Source of the DNA: Legionella sp. PC997
GTDB lineage: Bacteria; Pseudomonadota; Gammaproteobacteria; Legionellales; Legionellaceae
Direction: 5' to 3'
DNA: 64,000 nucleotides
Assembly: GCF_014109825.1 (NCBI RefSeq)
Contig: NZ_CP059576.1
Location: 2,382,001 to 2,446,000, forward strand
The position numbers were made by a program, and so were the translations under genes. Of this stretch, positions 29,715 to 40,217 are shown piece by piece (the first letter of the stretch is position 1; every line of letters starts with the position of its first letter). Below the pieces are notes generated by a model. The model was not told the origin of the DNA. It ran no database searches and worked only from the letters and a program-made list of their open reading frames with translations.

Positions 29715-30683
29715 TTAACTTTGTTGCCAAGTAGCTTTTGCCCTGAATAGTTCCGGTAAGTCATTTACAGTCTTTTTGACTTCTTGAGGAAGAGCAAACA
29801 CATCTCGAGTTTTTTGATAATAAATCCCCAAAGGAACGGGATACTCAGGAAAAGATAGGGAAGCGAGTCGTATCGCCGCGGCGAAGCTAGTTGGGTCATG
29901 TCGATAAAGACCAGTTTCTTCTGCTGAAACACGAGCGAACTCTTCTGCTTCTACATGCAAAGCTTTCTCTTTTTGCGCACCATAAACTAAAGGTTGCCCT
30001 TCTTCTAATAGGACTGTATTCTCGGCACGATTACTTTTCAGCGCAAACTCATCAAAAGCACCATGATTGAAAATATTACAATCTTGATAAATTTCAACAA
30101 AAGAACAGCCTTGGTGTTCCTGTGCTTTCTTTAATATTGAACCCAAATGAACGGGATCCTTATCTACTCCACGAGCTATAAAACTAGCCCCCGCTGCTAG
30201 GGCTAAAGTAAGCGGATTCACAGGTTCATTAACTACCCCTTTGGGCGAGGTTTTCGTTACTTGGCCCTTTTGTGATGTGGGAGAGAACTGTCCTTTAGTT
30301 AAACCATATACTTGATTATTAAATAATAAAATATTTACGTTTACATTACGTCGTAAAATATGGATCAGATGATTGCCTCCAATACTTAAAGCATCCCCAT
30401 CTCCAGTAATGACCCAAACGCACAGATCATCCCTTAACGCTTTTAACCCCGTTGCCACCGCAGTTGCTCGACCATGAATAGTATGAAAACCATACGTATT
30501 CATATAATAAGGCAAGCGGCCCGCACAACCTATTCCGGAAATAAACACATGCTGTTCTGGTGGTAAGCCTAACTCAGGTAATATTTTTTGCAGGGCCATT
30601 AAAATTGCATAATCACCACAGCCTGGACACCAGCGAACCTCATTTGCATTGGCAAAATCTTCACGTTTATAGTTGTTGTTCAT
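29715..30683 (-). CDS. korB: 2-oxoacid:ferredoxin oxidoreductase beta subunit
   Basis: The protein is 322 aa. The N-terminal CPGCGDYAIL carries an iron-sulfur or TPP-proximal Cys motif. The thiamine diphosphate signature is GDGDALSIGGNHLIHILRRN, ending ILLFNNQVYGLTKGQ. With the alpha chain it oxidatively decarboxylates a 2-oxoacid, most likely 2-oxoglutarate, to its acyl-CoA and reduces ferredoxin. It overlaps the upstream korA by 17 bases, so the subunits are coupled. The enzyme class is oxygen-sensitive in many organisms. Confidence 0.92.
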   Translation of the reverse strand: MNNNYKREDFANANEVRWCPGCGDYAILMALQKILPELGLPPEQHVFISGIGCAGRLPYYMNTYGFHTIHGRATAVATGLKALRDDLCVWVITGDGDALSIGGNHLIHILRRNVNVNILLFNNQVYGLTKGQFSPTSQKGQVTKTSPKGVVNEPVNPLTLALAAGASFIARGVDKDPVHLGSILKKAQEHQGCSFVEIYQDCNIFNHGAFDEFALKSNRAENTVLLEEGQPLVYGAQKEKALHVEAEEFARVSAEETGLYRHDPTSFAAAIRLASLSFPEYPVPLGIYYQKTRDVFALPQEVKKTVNDLPELFRAKATWQQS

Positions 30684-32484
30684 AGTTGGCTTCCGATTTT
30701 ATAGTGTTCACCAGATGACTGACGGTAAAAGGCTGACCATTCGATTGACTGATTGCACGAGCATCAACCAAATAACGGGCACGAATAATTTGGCATAATT
30801 GTCCAGAGTTTAATTCTGCGACGAATACCCTATCGTATTTTTTCAAAATAGCGCCTAAATCATTCGGCAAAGGATTCAGATGACGTAAATGCACGTAAGC
30901 AATCGCCAACCCTTCTGCCAAACATTGCTGCACCGCTGATTTTAAACTGCCATAGGTACTACCCCAGCCAATTAAAATGAGGGTTGCATTAGCATCCCCT
31001 TCAATTGTCAACGGGGCATACTCTTGTGCGATTCCATCGATTTTCTGCTGACGTAAATGAACCATTTTTTGGTGATTCTCAGCATCATAGCTTACCCGTC
31101 CCTCTTCACCTTGTTTTTCTAAGCCCCCCAATTGATGAATGTATCCTGGAGTACCGGGCTTATTCCAACTACGACTCAAAAACTCATCCCGAGTAAACGG
31201 TTTTGGAAAACGGTTAAATTCAACTTGAGGTAATTTTAAAGAAGATACATCTGGGATTTTCCACGGCTCAGCAGCATTTGCCAGATAAGCATCCAATAGA
31301 ACAATTACAGGAGTCATGAATTTAATGGCTAAATAAAATGCTTCTAAAGTCGTATAAAAACAATCGGCTGCGGATTGTGCTGCTAGCACCGGCAAAGGCG
31401 CTTCACCATGACGTCCATAAAGTGCTTGTCGCAAGTCACTTTGACTTGTTTTCGTAGGTAAACCCGTCGAAGCTCCAGCCCGTTGGACATCAAGCAAAAC
31501 CAAAGGTAATTCAGCAACTACAGCCAAACCCAAACTTTCACTTTTTAGATCCAATCCAGGACCGGAGGTTGTAGTTAAAGCCAACCTCCCGCCATATGCA
31601 GCGCCAATACAAGCACAAATTGCAGCAATTTCATCTTCTGCTTGCAGAAGTTGTACTCCAAAATCAGATAAGCGGGCACATTCATGCAGGATTGCTGAAG
31701 AAGGAGTAATTGGATATCCCGAAACTAAGGTCGGTATTTGTGTCGACGTAGCAAGTGTTGCGAGTGCTAATCCCACTGCCTCGACCCCTGTAATTTGCCG
31801 ATAATCCCCCACATCTCGATTCACTTCACCTAGCATATAATCGCGGCGAGTTAATTCTAAAGTCATTGCATAATTATATCCCGCCAATAAAGCCAATTGA
31901 TTGGCTTTAGCAACAACAGCGTTTGCTTTGAATTTTTTAGCTATAAACGACTCGCATGCGGTAGTGTGCAAATCAAATAACCACAAAACCAAACCTAAAA
32001 CATAAAAATTTTTGGTTTTGGTGGCTTGCGGTTTAGTTAATTCCAGCGAAGACACGGCCTGTAGAGTCTGGGTGATTAAAGGAAATGAAACAATTTGATA
32101 ATGTTCGGCACAATTGTCTAGAAAACTCTTATCCATTCCCGCCTTTTGCCAATCCTTTTCTTGATAACTGTCTTCATTAATAATCAACAAACCGCCTTGG
32201 TTCAGATGTTGCAAGGAGTTTTTTAATGCGGCTGGATTTAATGCAACAAGCACATCAAGCGACTCACCTGCGGTGAATATAGCATGCTCGGCCATCGCCA
32301 GTTGGAAACCAGAAACTCCCGCTACAGTACCCGCTGGCGCTCGAATTTCAGCAGGAAAATCAGGTAGGGTCCGCACATCTCGGCCGGTAAGTGCCGCGCT
32401 AATGGTGAGTTGTTCTCCCACCAATTGCACCCCATCGCCTGAGTCTCCGGTAATACGAATAACAATCACGTCAGATGTTGACAT
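30667..32484 (-). CDS. korA: 2-oxoacid:ferredoxin oxidoreductase alpha subunit (gamma-alpha fusion)
   Basis: The protein is 605 aa. The N-terminal gamma-type domain shows [16 protein letters not shown] and [13 protein letters not shown]. The alpha domain begins near residue 215 with [14 protein letters not shown], then [14 protein letters not shown] and [20 protein letters not shown]. This fused arrangement is common in aerobic and facultative bacteria. The start ATG lies inside the end of pdxJ (14-base overlap), making korAB an extension of the era-recO-pdxJ unit. 2-Oxoglutarate is the likely substrate by family; a generic 2-oxoacid cannot be ruled out. Confidence 0.92.
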   Translation of the reverse strand: MSTSDVIVIRITGDSGDGVQLVGEQLTISAALTGRDVRTLPDFPAEIRAPAGTVAGVSGFQLAMAEHAIFTAGESLDVLVALNPAALKNSLQHLNQGGLLIINEDSYQEKDWQKAGMDKSFLDNCAEHYQIVSFPLITQTLQAVSSLELTKPQATKTKNFYVLGLVLWLFDLHTTACESFIAKKFKANAVVAKANQLALLAGYNYAMTLELTRRDYMLGEVNRDVGDYRQITGVEAVGLALATLATSTQIPTLVSGYPITPSSAILHECARLSDFGVQLLQAEDEIAAICACIGAAYGGRLALTTTSGPGLDLKSESLGLAVVAELPLVLLDVQRAGASTGLPTKTSQSDLRQALYGRHGEAPLPVLAAQSAADCFYTTLEAFYLAIKFMTPVIVLLDAYLANAAEPWKIPDVSSLKLPQVEFNRFPKPFTRDEFLSRSWNKPGTPGYIHQLGGLEKQGEEGRVSYDAENHQKMVHLRQQKIDGIAQEYAPLTIEGDANATLILIGWGSTYGSLKSAVQQCLAEGLAIAYVHLRHLNPLPNDLGAILKKYDRVFVAELNSGQLCQIIRARYLVDARAISQSNGQPFTVSHLVNTIKSEANYEQQL

Positions 32485-33217
32485 AAAGTCTTGCTTCCTG
32501 CATTAGTTGACGCATGTGTCTTACCGCCTCTTTCATACCACAAAATAAAGCTCGGGCAATAATTGCATGGCCTATGTTAAGTTCATGTAATTCTTTAATA
32601 GACGCTATAGGTTGCACATTATGATAATTGAGACCATGGCCGGCATTGACAATCAAATTTAAACTCGCTGCATATTCCGCAGCGTGTTGTATTCTCGATA
32701 ATTCATACTGTTGCTGTTCCACATCAGTAGCATCAGCATAACAACCGGTGTGCAATTCAATAACAGGAGCACCAATATCTGCTGCAGCCTTAATCTGTTC
32801 ACGATCTGGGTCAATAAATAAAGATACTTCACTACCCATAGATTGCAAACGTCGTACAGCACGGTCTACTGATTTTTGGTGCAATATTACATCCAGTCCC
32901 CCTTCTGTAGTTAATTCCTCACGTTTTTCCGGGACCAAACACGTATGCTCGGGTGAAATTTCTTCAGCAAAATCAAGCATGGCATCCGTAACTGCCAATT
33001 CAAGATTCATTCGTGTTTGCAAAACTTCTTTGATCAAACGTACATCACGCGCTTGGATATGTCTTAGATCTTCTCTCATATGCAGAGTAATGCCATCCGC
33101 ACCCGCTTCTTCTGCATCAATAGCCGCTTGAACAGGATCAGGATAACGGGTACCACGTGCTTGACGTACTGTAGCTATATGATCAATATTAACACCCAAT
33201 AGTATTGGCTTATTCAT
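32471..33217 (-). CDS. pdxJ: pyridoxine 5'-phosphate synthase
   Basis: The protein is about 248 aa. It begins [22 protein letters not shown] with the conserved Asp and His. [34 protein letters not shown] and NAGHGLNY follow in family order. PdxJ condenses 1-deoxyxylulose 5-phosphate with aminoacetone phosphate in vitamin B6 synthesis. ATG 33217 is the family start; the 13 extra residues reaching 33256 are hydrophobic and unlike PdxJ. The gene lies between recO and korA on the minus strand. Confidence 0.96.
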   Translation of the reverse strand: MNKPILLGVNIDHIATVRQARGTRYPDPVQAAIDAEEAGADGITLHMREDLRHIQARDVRLIKEVLQTRMNLELAVTDAMLDFAEEISPEHTCLVPEKREELTTEGGLDVILHQKSVDRAVRRLQSMGSEVSLFIDPDREQIKAAADIGAPVIELHTGCYADATDVEQQQYELSRIQHAAEYAASLNLIVNAGHGLNYHNVQPIASIKELHELNIGHAIIARALFCGMKEAVRHMRQLMQEARLYVNI

Positions 33218-33356
33218 TCTACACCTTACACATAAAATAAAGAGTATAAAGTCCATTCTGACCTAAACTCAAGTTGCTTAGAACATATATCTTCGTTACA
33301 TCAGTTTAAGTCAGGAATATTTCCGTGAATTCATTCACCTGCTTGCCCAGTTCTTT

Positions 33357-34043
33357 TCACTCAGCAAGATACAAAGCCCTTGTTTTAATTTCGCGTCCAC
33401 CCAGAAGATGATCGATTGCTTGACGCATAATTATTTTTGCTGATTTAAGGTAAGGAGCCTCATTTAAGTTATCTTGTGCCAAGGCAAGAATATGCGCACC
33501 TGAAATTCCTCTGCTGTCGCGAATAAAACCTTCGCCAGCAACAAATTGATAATACGAATCAGGGACAATCAAATTTGTTGTTCGCGCTTCCTGGGTTAAT
33601 GAAAAGGAATAACCACATGCATGCAGTAAAGTCCACTCAAAACGTCTTAATAACGCTTCAATGACTAATCGTTCCTTTGCTAATGTAAGGGCATTTAAAG
33701 TAAATAAATAAGCATCAAATAATGCCGAGTCAGAAGAATTGCGACTGAGGGCATAGTAAAGAATTTCGTTTAAATATAAACCTGCAAAAAGCGAGCTGCC
33801 TGTAAGCTGGAGTGATGGGGAAGTACTTTCAGTAGTTTGTACATAATATCGCTCACGACGTTCCGCAAGATTGATCCATAACGAAGTAAAAGGTTGTAAC
33901 AGGGCTTGTTTTTTAGGGGTACGTCCGCCCTTATAAAGACATTGAATCACTCCAAGCTCGCGTGTAAAAAAACTGACTTGAGCACTGGTATCCCCAGACC
34001 ATTTTTTGTGTAAAACCCAAGCTGCTATTGTCCTAGTTGTCAT
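33357..34043 (-). CDS. recO: DNA repair protein RecO
   Basis: The protein is 228 aa. The N-terminal OB fold (AAWVLHKKWSGDTSAQVSFF) with GVIQCLYKGGRTPK is followed by the helical region (LFAGLYLNEILYYALSR) and RRFEWTLLHACGYSF. A zinc-binding cysteine set is not obvious, as in E. coli RecO. RecO loads RecA onto SSB-coated DNA with RecR. Its start overlaps the end of era by 11 bases, so the pair is co-translated. Confidence 0.93.
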   Translation of the reverse strand: MTTRTIAAWVLHKKWSGDTSAQVSFFTRELGVIQCLYKGGRTPKKQALLQPFTSLWINLAERRERYYVQTTESTSPSLQLTGSSLFAGLYLNEILYYALSRNSSDSALFDAYLFTLNALTLAKERLVIEALLRRFEWTLLHACGYSFSLTQEARTTNLIVPDSYYQFVAGEGFIRDSRGISGAHILALAQDNLNEAPYLKSAKIIMRQAIDHLLGGREIKTRALYLAE

Positions 34044-34920
34044 AACCTAATTGTTTTAATATACGCTCGTCATCCGACCAGCCTGATTTTACCTTACACC
34101 AGCACTGTAAGAATACTTTCTTACCTAATAGTTTTTCCATGTCCACGCGTGCATTCGTTGCCATTTCTTTTAGCTTTTGTCCCTTATCACCAATGATCAT
34201 TCGTTTGTGATTATCTTTATCCACAAGAATCAATGCATGAATACGCACGAGAGTGCCTTCATCCTTAAAAGATTCAATATCTACGGTAACAGAATAAGGT
34301 AATTCTTGTCCGCAAAAGCGGAAAATTTTTTCCCGCAACAATTCCGCACATAAAAATTTTATAGGCCGATCAGTTAATTGATCATCTGGAAATAAATGAG
34401 GCCCCTCAGGCAAATAATTCTGTAATTTTTCTTGCAATTCATCCACCTGTACCCCTGTTTTTGCAGATATAGGGATGATTGCTGCAAATTCATGTTTTTG
34501 ACTTATTTGTTCTATCCATGGTAACAACTGACTTTTATCATCAATTTTATCCACTTTATTTACCACTAAAACACAGGGTACTTTGGCTTGTTTTACTAAA
34601 TTCAAAACGTATTCATCTTCGTCTTGCCAATGCGTTCCATCAACTAAAAAAGCAATCACATCCACATCACGCAATACACTAATCGCAGTTTTATTCATCA
34701 TACGATTCATTGCTTTTTTACTTCCTTGGTGAATTCCAGGAGTATCTACATAAACAAATTGGTATTCACCTTCAGTACGTATCCCTAAGATACTATGCCG
34801 AGTTGTTTGTGGCTTTCTTGAGGTAATGCTCACTTTTTGCTGCATAATACAATTAAGAAGGGTTGATTTACCCACATTAGGCCTGCCAACTAAAGCGATA
34901 TAACCACAATAACTAATCAT
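34033..34920 (-). CDS. era: GTPase Era
   Basis: The protein is 295 aa. The GTPase domain has GRPNVGKSTLLN (G1, residues 12-23), SRKPQTTRH (switch I), VDTPGIHQG (G3) and NKVDK (G4). The C-terminal KH domain includes VRIHALILVDKDNHKRMIIGDKGQKLKEM. Era binds 16S rRNA and helps 30S assembly. In most gammaproteobacteria rnc directly precedes era, with lepB before that. Here the upstream neighbour is an unrelated gene on the other strand, so the lepB-rnc part has been separated. Confidence 0.97.
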   Translation of the reverse strand: MISYCGYIALVGRPNVGKSTLLNCIMQQKVSITSRKPQTTRHSILGIRTEGEYQFVYVDTPGIHQGSKKAMNRMMNKTAISVLRDVDVIAFLVDGTHWQDEDEYVLNLVKQAKVPCVLVVNKVDKIDDKSQLLPWIEQISQKHEFAAIIPISAKTGVQVDELQEKLQNYLPEGPHLFPDDQLTDRPIKFLCAELLREKIFRFCGQELPYSVTVDIESFKDEGTLVRIHALILVDKDNHKRMIIGDKGQKLKEMATNARVDMEKLLGKKVFLQCWCKVKSGWSDDERILKQLGYDN

Positions 34921-35055
34921 TAAAATTTATTCCTGTTTATTTTTAAAACATTCTATCAGTCACACCATAAAATTTCCAGATTTGAAGCATTTCCACTTGA
35001 TATTTCACTAAAAAACCAAGTATCCTGTGCAGTATGTGAACAACGGATAGTTCCA

Positions 35056-38000
35056 ATGTCTAATTTTGTAACATCGAAAGGCCACACTCAGCTTATCGTT
35101 CCCTTAGCCATTACACCCTTTAGTCATCAAGCACTGCCAACCATAACAGGAAGCCTATTTAGTAACGAAGCAGGAGCTGTTTTATACGGTCATTACAATA
35201 TGGAATATCTTCTTCCAGGAGGAGATAGACTGCGATTAATTGCCAATCATAATAAAAAAACAGTGCAGCTCATGTTATTTACCTATAAGTCAGAGGTGAT
35301 CCAACTGCTTCCCGGCGATCGACCTTGTTCATTAGTAGCCAATGTTATTAGCAAAGTTCATCGTTACCGCATACGTTCAGAAAGCTACAGCCAGCCCTTA
35401 AGTTCGGTACAAGAAAAAAAATTACAGCTTGCTAATGAATGCATTAAAGCGTTAAAAAAATTATTAAAAACGGAGCGACGATTAGCGAGTCAGGATCATG
35501 AAGGTCAGGAAGCATTAAGAAAACAAGTGATTAAAATTATTGGCCACTGTTCCAATCAAAATCGTTTGTTAGCAATTTCCCCGCTGATATCCGAAGGCAC
35601 CTTAGGAAACCTTCTTTACGAAGCCCATAAAACAGCCCAACATTACTCCTTTAATCGTGTCTATGCTGTATCACGCCTCGATCAAATGGATTTTAGTGAT
35701 GTCGTAAAAAAACAAGAAGCAAAACAACCATGCCTTGTCTGGGATAGCGAGCTCCACATAGGACACGATAGTAAAGATTTAGATGCTGCATTAAAAGCTA
35801 TTTGTTCCTATTACAAATTATCTCCGGCACCTGCATTGAGTAATATTCCTGCAAATCGAATTGCACAACTTGCAGCTTTTTTGAATAAATTATGGCGAGA
35901 TGGCCAAGATTGGATCAATTATCTGGCAATAGATAAAAAACCAGAACACAAGACAGAAATACAACAACGATTAGATGGCCTAACCATAACAAAGATCACC
36001 CCCTACTATAGCTTACAAGGGTTTATACAAAAAGGTTACCTCGATTTACCAACCCTAATCAGCAAATATACTAAGAGCGAAAGCCAACCAATAATTGCTG
36101 ATACCAAAAAAAAAGCAAAAAAAAGAATCAGTAAACTGCCCCATGGTAGTTGGATAATTATTGCTAAGGAAGAGCTTATCCTTATTAGACAAGAGAACAA
36201 AATAATGCAATTACGCTATTTTGTTCATGATGGACTTTTCTACCCCCTGCCCGAAGGACATGATCTATACACTTTAGGACAAATCAGTAAACGTCATCTC
36301 TACTTACCAGAACGTGTTAGCCTGAGACTTAATGCATTTATTTCGCGTATACCTCGGTTTTTCTATAAATTCTATAAAAGCATGCGTCACTTTATTATCC
36401 ATGATCTGCGTGATGATTTTTTCAACCACATTCATAAAACCCACATCCCAAAATTAGATGGGTATAAAAAGGAAAGCAAAAATAGCAAATCAAGGGATTC
36501 TCTAAGCTCAGCATTGGAAAATAAAGGCCTGTTAGCGAATGGCCAAACTTTAGAAGAATTTATTAAAGAGCAGATTAGCAACAGTCCTTATATCATTGCC
36601 CGGCCCAATCATCCACCAAGTCCCCACTGTTATGACAATCCCTTTCATCGAATTTTAGAGATAATACGCCATATCGCCAGTTTTTTTATTGATGTGAGCG
36701 AGCAAAATCCATTGATCGGTACTTTAGCAATTGCAGCTTATGCTTATGGAGGTGGAGCAGTACTTGCTCCCGAGTTCCTTAAATCAATTTTAACTAAATT
36801 GCACTTACACGGTTTAATTGCGGGAATTGAACCGACACAAAAACTTGCTCACTGGATGAGTCATGGCACAATCTCTGAAGCCATTTCTGCATCGATGACT
36901 TATTGGCAAAGCGTCGTGGCGGGTGGAAATTTGGATAAATTTTTTGTGGAAGCATTCAAAATACTCAAAGAAGATCCGGCAGAAATTGCGATTATTGCCT
37001 CATTAGCACTTAGCCTTGGTTATGGTTTAACTAAAGTAATTCCTTCCTTGGGACGTGAAATGGGAGATTTTCCTTACACCAATTATGCCGCTTTAGGCGG
37101 AAAGGGTGGCGCAGCTATTTATGATACGATTATGCATCCTGGCGAGGATTGGTTTCTTGGCACCTGTAAATGGCTATTTAAGAGTGTTGTCACTTTAGGG
37201 AAGCTGAGTATCGCTCCTTTTTTTGAAGGTTACTATTATGGATTCTATAATGGTTTTCTTAAAGGCTGGCGAAAAAGTGGAATCCTTATTAAGAAAGTCA
37301 GCAAACAGGTTCTTGCAGCCTCTACTGATTTTATTTTAGCGCTTCTCACCATTCCAATTATCGAAGTCAGTGCTCTTTTTATTCATGTACCCTTTCGTGG
37401 TATTACAAATCTACTAACTAAAATGCTTGCTATTCTAGGAAATATCAGTGATATAGGAGACTTATTCCTTTCCTTTGCAGCAAGACCACATTCAGATAAT
37501 TTAATGGCTAATTTTAGATTATCACCACTTTATGGTTTCACTTGGCCATTTGGTCATTTTTCTGATAATCCATTGTTCAATTTCGGCATTAATGTGATTT
37601 GTGCTCTATGCATTCCACTATCACAATTAATAAAAAATCTTATTTTATTGCCTATTTTTGATTTTATTTCTTTCTCGGCTCGCATCGCATTTAGTATTTT
37701 AGACCCTATAACGCGTATTCTTGCCTATTCTGTAGGTAATATTATCTGTGCTATTGGCGAAGCCTGGGATCATTCTTTTGGATTTTTGTTTAGCACGAGT
37801 GCAAAAGGAACCACCTCGATTTGCAACTGGATCGATGATCAAGCCAGTATGTTGAAACAAACTTTGTTATCATTTATAGAAAGTCAACGTGGTCATCTAT
37901 ATTATTGGGCATTTGCAAAAGAAGATTTAAAATTACACACAACCTTAGAGGATGGAAAATATTATTCCAGTGACCCTAGACGTTATGAATTAATTCCACA

Positions 38001-38172
38001 TTCAAACAGCCACTGTTTATTACAAACGCTCTTGAGCAAAAGCAGTGAATCGCAATTTAGCGAAAAGCATTCTCAAACCATTTCTCATCATCCCCCTATA
38101 TTGGCAGTAAAAAAATCGAAAAGTAATTCAGAAGGCTCTTCTCAAAATGAAACAATCAGCTATAGTATTTAG
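35056..38172 (+). CDS. 1038-aa membrane protein of unknown function; candidate Dot/Icm effector
   Basis: I recognise no domain. Residues 1-430 are soluble and mixed, with Lys-rich stretches (TKKKAKKRISK). Residues about 440-520 are polar and basic. From about 540 to 960 there are many long hydrophobic segments, some Gly-rich (TLAIAAYAYGGGAVLA, ALGGKGGAAIYD) and others Phe/Ile-rich (LILLPIFDFISFSARIAF), suggesting eight or more membrane passes or hairpins. The last 60 residues are Ser, Lys, Asn and His rich, ending SEGSSQNETISYSI, a polar tail compatible with Dot/Icm signals. There is no Sec signal. It is divergent from era and is the first gene of an accessory stretch. Confidence 0.7.
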   Translation: MSNFVTSKGHTQLIVPLAITPFSHQALPTITGSLFSNEAGAVLYGHYNMEYLLPGGDRLRLIANHNKKTVQLMLFTYKSEVIQLLPGDRPCSLVANVISKVHRYRIRSESYSQPLSSVQEKKLQLANECIKALKKLLKTERRLASQDHEGQEALRKQVIKIIGHCSNQNRLLAISPLISEGTLGNLLYEAHKTAQHYSFNRVYAVSRLDQMDFSDVVKKQEAKQPCLVWDSELHIGHDSKDLDAALKAICSYYKLSPAPALSNIPANRIAQLAAFLNKLWRDGQDWINYLAIDKKPEHKTEIQQRLDGLTITKITPYYSLQGFIQKGYLDLPTLISKYTKSESQPIIADTKKKAKKRISKLPHGSWIIIAKEELILIRQENKIMQLRYFVHDGLFYPLPEGHDLYTLGQISKRHLYLPERVSLRLNAFISRIPRFFYKFYKSMRHFIIHDLRDDFFNHIHKTHIPKLDGYKKESKNSKSRDSLSSALENKGLLANGQTLEEFIKEQISNSPYIIARPNHPPSPHCYDNPFHRILEIIRHIASFFIDVSEQNPLIGTLAIAAYAYGGGAVLAPEFLKSILTKLHLHGLIAGIEPTQKLAHWMSHGTISEAISASMTYWQSVVAGGNLDKFFVEAFKILKEDPAEIAIIASLALSLGYGLTKVIPSLGREMGDFPYTNYAALGGKGGAAIYDTIMHPGEDWFLGTCKWLFKSVVTLGKLSIAPFFEGYYYGFYNGFLKGWRKSGILIKKVSKQVLAASTDFILALLTIPIIEVSALFIHVPFRGITNLLTKMLAILGNISDIGDLFLSFAARPHSDNLMANFRLSPLYGFTWPFGHFSDNPLFNFGINVICALCIPLSQLIKNLILLPIFDFISFSARIAFSILDPITRILAYSVGNIICAIGEAWDHSFGFLFSTSAKGTTSICNWIDDQASMLKQTLLSFIESQRGHLYYWAFAKEDLKLHTTLEDGKYYSSDPRRYELIPHSNSHCLLQTLLSKSSESQFSEKHSQTISHHPPILAVKKSKSNSEGSSQNETISYSI

Positions 38173-38209
38173 CATGCTCACTCTAGTACCACTCATTTCT
38201 GGTGATTTA

Positions 38210-38238
38210 TTGAACGATTTTGTATATAATTATACTAT
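38210..38238 (+). promoter_or_regulatory. sigma70-type promoter for the 584-aa coiled-coil gene
   Basis: TTGAAC (38210-38215), a 17-base spacer and TACTAT (38233-38238) lie 21 bases before the ATG at 38260. The spacing and both hexamers fit well. Confidence 0.5.
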
Positions 38239-38259
38239 GGTGCAACAGGATAAAGATCT

Positions 38260-40014
38260 ATGTCGATTGCAAAAGAAAACCTAACAGAATTCCTAACCTC
38301 AGATGAGTTCGCACTTTTAAGTGAAAAACTGGATGCCTCCATACAATCTAAAATAACCAGTGGAGAGCTTACTTTTTCATCTAAGGACGCGGATCCTAAT
38401 CCTTCTACCATTGATCTGAGCCAATTCGGTTTACATAATCCTGAAGATATAAAGATCTTCTTATTATCCCCTGCTGGAGAAACAGTAATTCATGAAATTG
38501 GTTCTGAGTTAGCTCATGAGCGAGCTATTGAAGAAGAGCGGCAACTTCAAATACAAGAAGACATCCTGATGGAGGAGCGTAAAAAAGGTTTTCTATTCCA
38601 TCTGCTACTCTCAGAAGAGGCTGAAGCACAAAAAGCTCAAAATGAGTTAATTGAGATGCAACAGGAGAAAGCTTTAAAACCCAGCGAGCAAACTCCTCAG
38701 AAGAAAAAGACCTCTGAGCAGAACAGTGCACTTAAGGATACTTTAGAGGGCTACGATAGCTCAATTAGAAGTTATCAAGAACAGCAAAAAAATCTTAAAA
38801 CACAAGAAAAAGCCCTTAACGAAGAGTTAAATAGGCTTGAAGAAGAAAGTTTAGCCATTGAGGCAAAGCATACAACTTACAATAACGTTCTGAACGCCTA
38901 TGATAAATCGGCCCCAACCTTCGAAAAAAATCCAGAAATGCTCGATAGAGAAATTAGCTCACTTGAAAGACAAATAGATAGATTGACGGAGCATGTATTT
39001 GAAGAATTAGATAAAGGCAATGAAAAAGAAGCGCGAAAGATATTGGATCAACAAAATGCATTGAACCTCCAACTAGCCAGCCTAAAGGACATAAAATCCA
39101 AAGTGGGGAATGAAAAAGTATTTTTTGACGCAGACTTAAATTCAGAAGGCGTTACTTATGACAAAGCATTGTTTGCTCTGCCTAAAGATCAAGCCCCGGG
39201 GCTTGTGAAGCACAACGGTGAATTTTATCTTCTTAATAAAGGAGAAAAGTGGGATGACGTCAAAAATGATTCATTCAAGTTAGCCGAAGCGCAAGCACGC
39301 TTTGAAAATGCAAAACCCGAGATAATGAGTGTAAAAAATGTAGTTCAACACGTAAAAAAACAAGAAGTCGAACAAAATGCTTCCCGAAAGGATGAAACCC
39401 GTTCAAAACTAGTGGTAAACAAAGCAGAACAATTAATGGTTAAAAACCATATTACTTCGATGCAAGCCGCTCGCGCAAATGCGAAACAAGCATTAACATC
39501 TTCTCCTGACTTAGCTATGCAGCCACCAGGGTCCACAATCACGGGTGCAAGTTATGGCTTAGGGGCTACATCCACTCCAACTGATACTCAATCTAAAATA
39601 TCGTCGACCCCAACTGCATCCCCACAACCAGTTTTTAATGCTGCTGCATTTGTTCAAACTATCAGTAATGAACCCAAACCTACATGGGGATTTATGTTTT
39701 CAAAAGTTAAAACAATACAAGATCCCAGAGCACAAAAAGAAGTAGATAAGTTTCTTACCGATGAAGCAAAGAAAAATTTACCAGAAGACAAAAAAAATGA
39801 ATTGGATAAGTTTAATCCTGAAGCTCTAAAACGAAAACTTATGGGTATGTTGGAAAGAGCACCTGTTCCAGAGGTAGCGATGAATAGTTTCTTAAAACAT
39901 ATGGCCAAATTTGAAGAAGCTTATAAGCCCAATGTGACTTCAGAAGAAAGCCCAGTGGCGCAGCGTGATCAGACCCAACCCCTTTCTCCATTTAATACAA
40001 CACCGAGCACCTAA
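38260..40014 (+). CDS. 584-aa coiled-coil protein of unknown function; candidate Dot/Icm effector
   Basis: This is a hydrophilic protein with no signal peptide or membrane helix. Residues about 85-290 are heptad-rich and charged (ERQLQIQEDILMEERKK, QKNLKTQEKALNEELNRLEEE, DREISSLERQIDRLTEHVFEEL). A region near 310-335 (FALPKDQAPGLVKHNGEFYLLN) looks globular. A Ser/Thr/Pro linker with TTSTPT-like composition covers about 415-465, then a helical C-terminal domain with Lys/Glu pairs runs to a disordered tail (SPVAQRDQTQPLSPF). Long coiled coils and a polar tail are common in Legionella effectors. Function unknown. A promoter of its own lies upstream. Confidence 0.7.
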   Translation: MSIAKENLTEFLTSDEFALLSEKLDASIQSKITSGELTFSSKDADPNPSTIDLSQFGLHNPEDIKIFLLSPAGETVIHEIGSELAHERAIEEERQLQIQEDILMEERKKGFLFHLLLSEEAEAQKAQNELIEMQQEKALKPSEQTPQKKKTSEQNSALKDTLEGYDSSIRSYQEQQKNLKTQEKALNEELNRLEEESLAIEAKHTTYNNVLNAYDKSAPTFEKNPEMLDREISSLERQIDRLTEHVFEELDKGNEKEARKILDQQNALNLQLASLKDIKSKVGNEKVFFDADLNSEGVTYDKALFALPKDQAPGLVKHNGEFYLLNKGEKWDDVKNDSFKLAEAQARFENAKPEIMSVKNVVQHVKKQEVEQNASRKDETRSKLVVNKAEQLMVKNHITSMQAARANAKQALTSSPDLAMQPPGSTITGASYGLGATSTPTDTQSKISSTPTASPQPVFNAAAFVQTISNEPKPTWGFMFSKVKTIQDPRAQKEVDKFLTDEAKKNLPEDKKNELDKFNPEALKRKLMGMLERAPVPEVAMNSFLKHMAKFEEAYKPNVTSEESPVAQRDQTQPLSPFNTTPST

Positions 40015-40217
40015 ACAATTTCCGTAGCTTAGACTCCGAGAGTTCATATTTAAATCCTCGGGGTCCAAGATTGCTTTCTTGAATAACTAATGAATTACCC
40101 TAATTTCTTCAAATAAGAATCGCAAATATACTTGCCAACACAAACTAACTCTTCTAACATTAAACTTTGTGACTTAACCAAAGTTTACTAAAAAAATACA
40201 TCACCGTAGGACTCACC

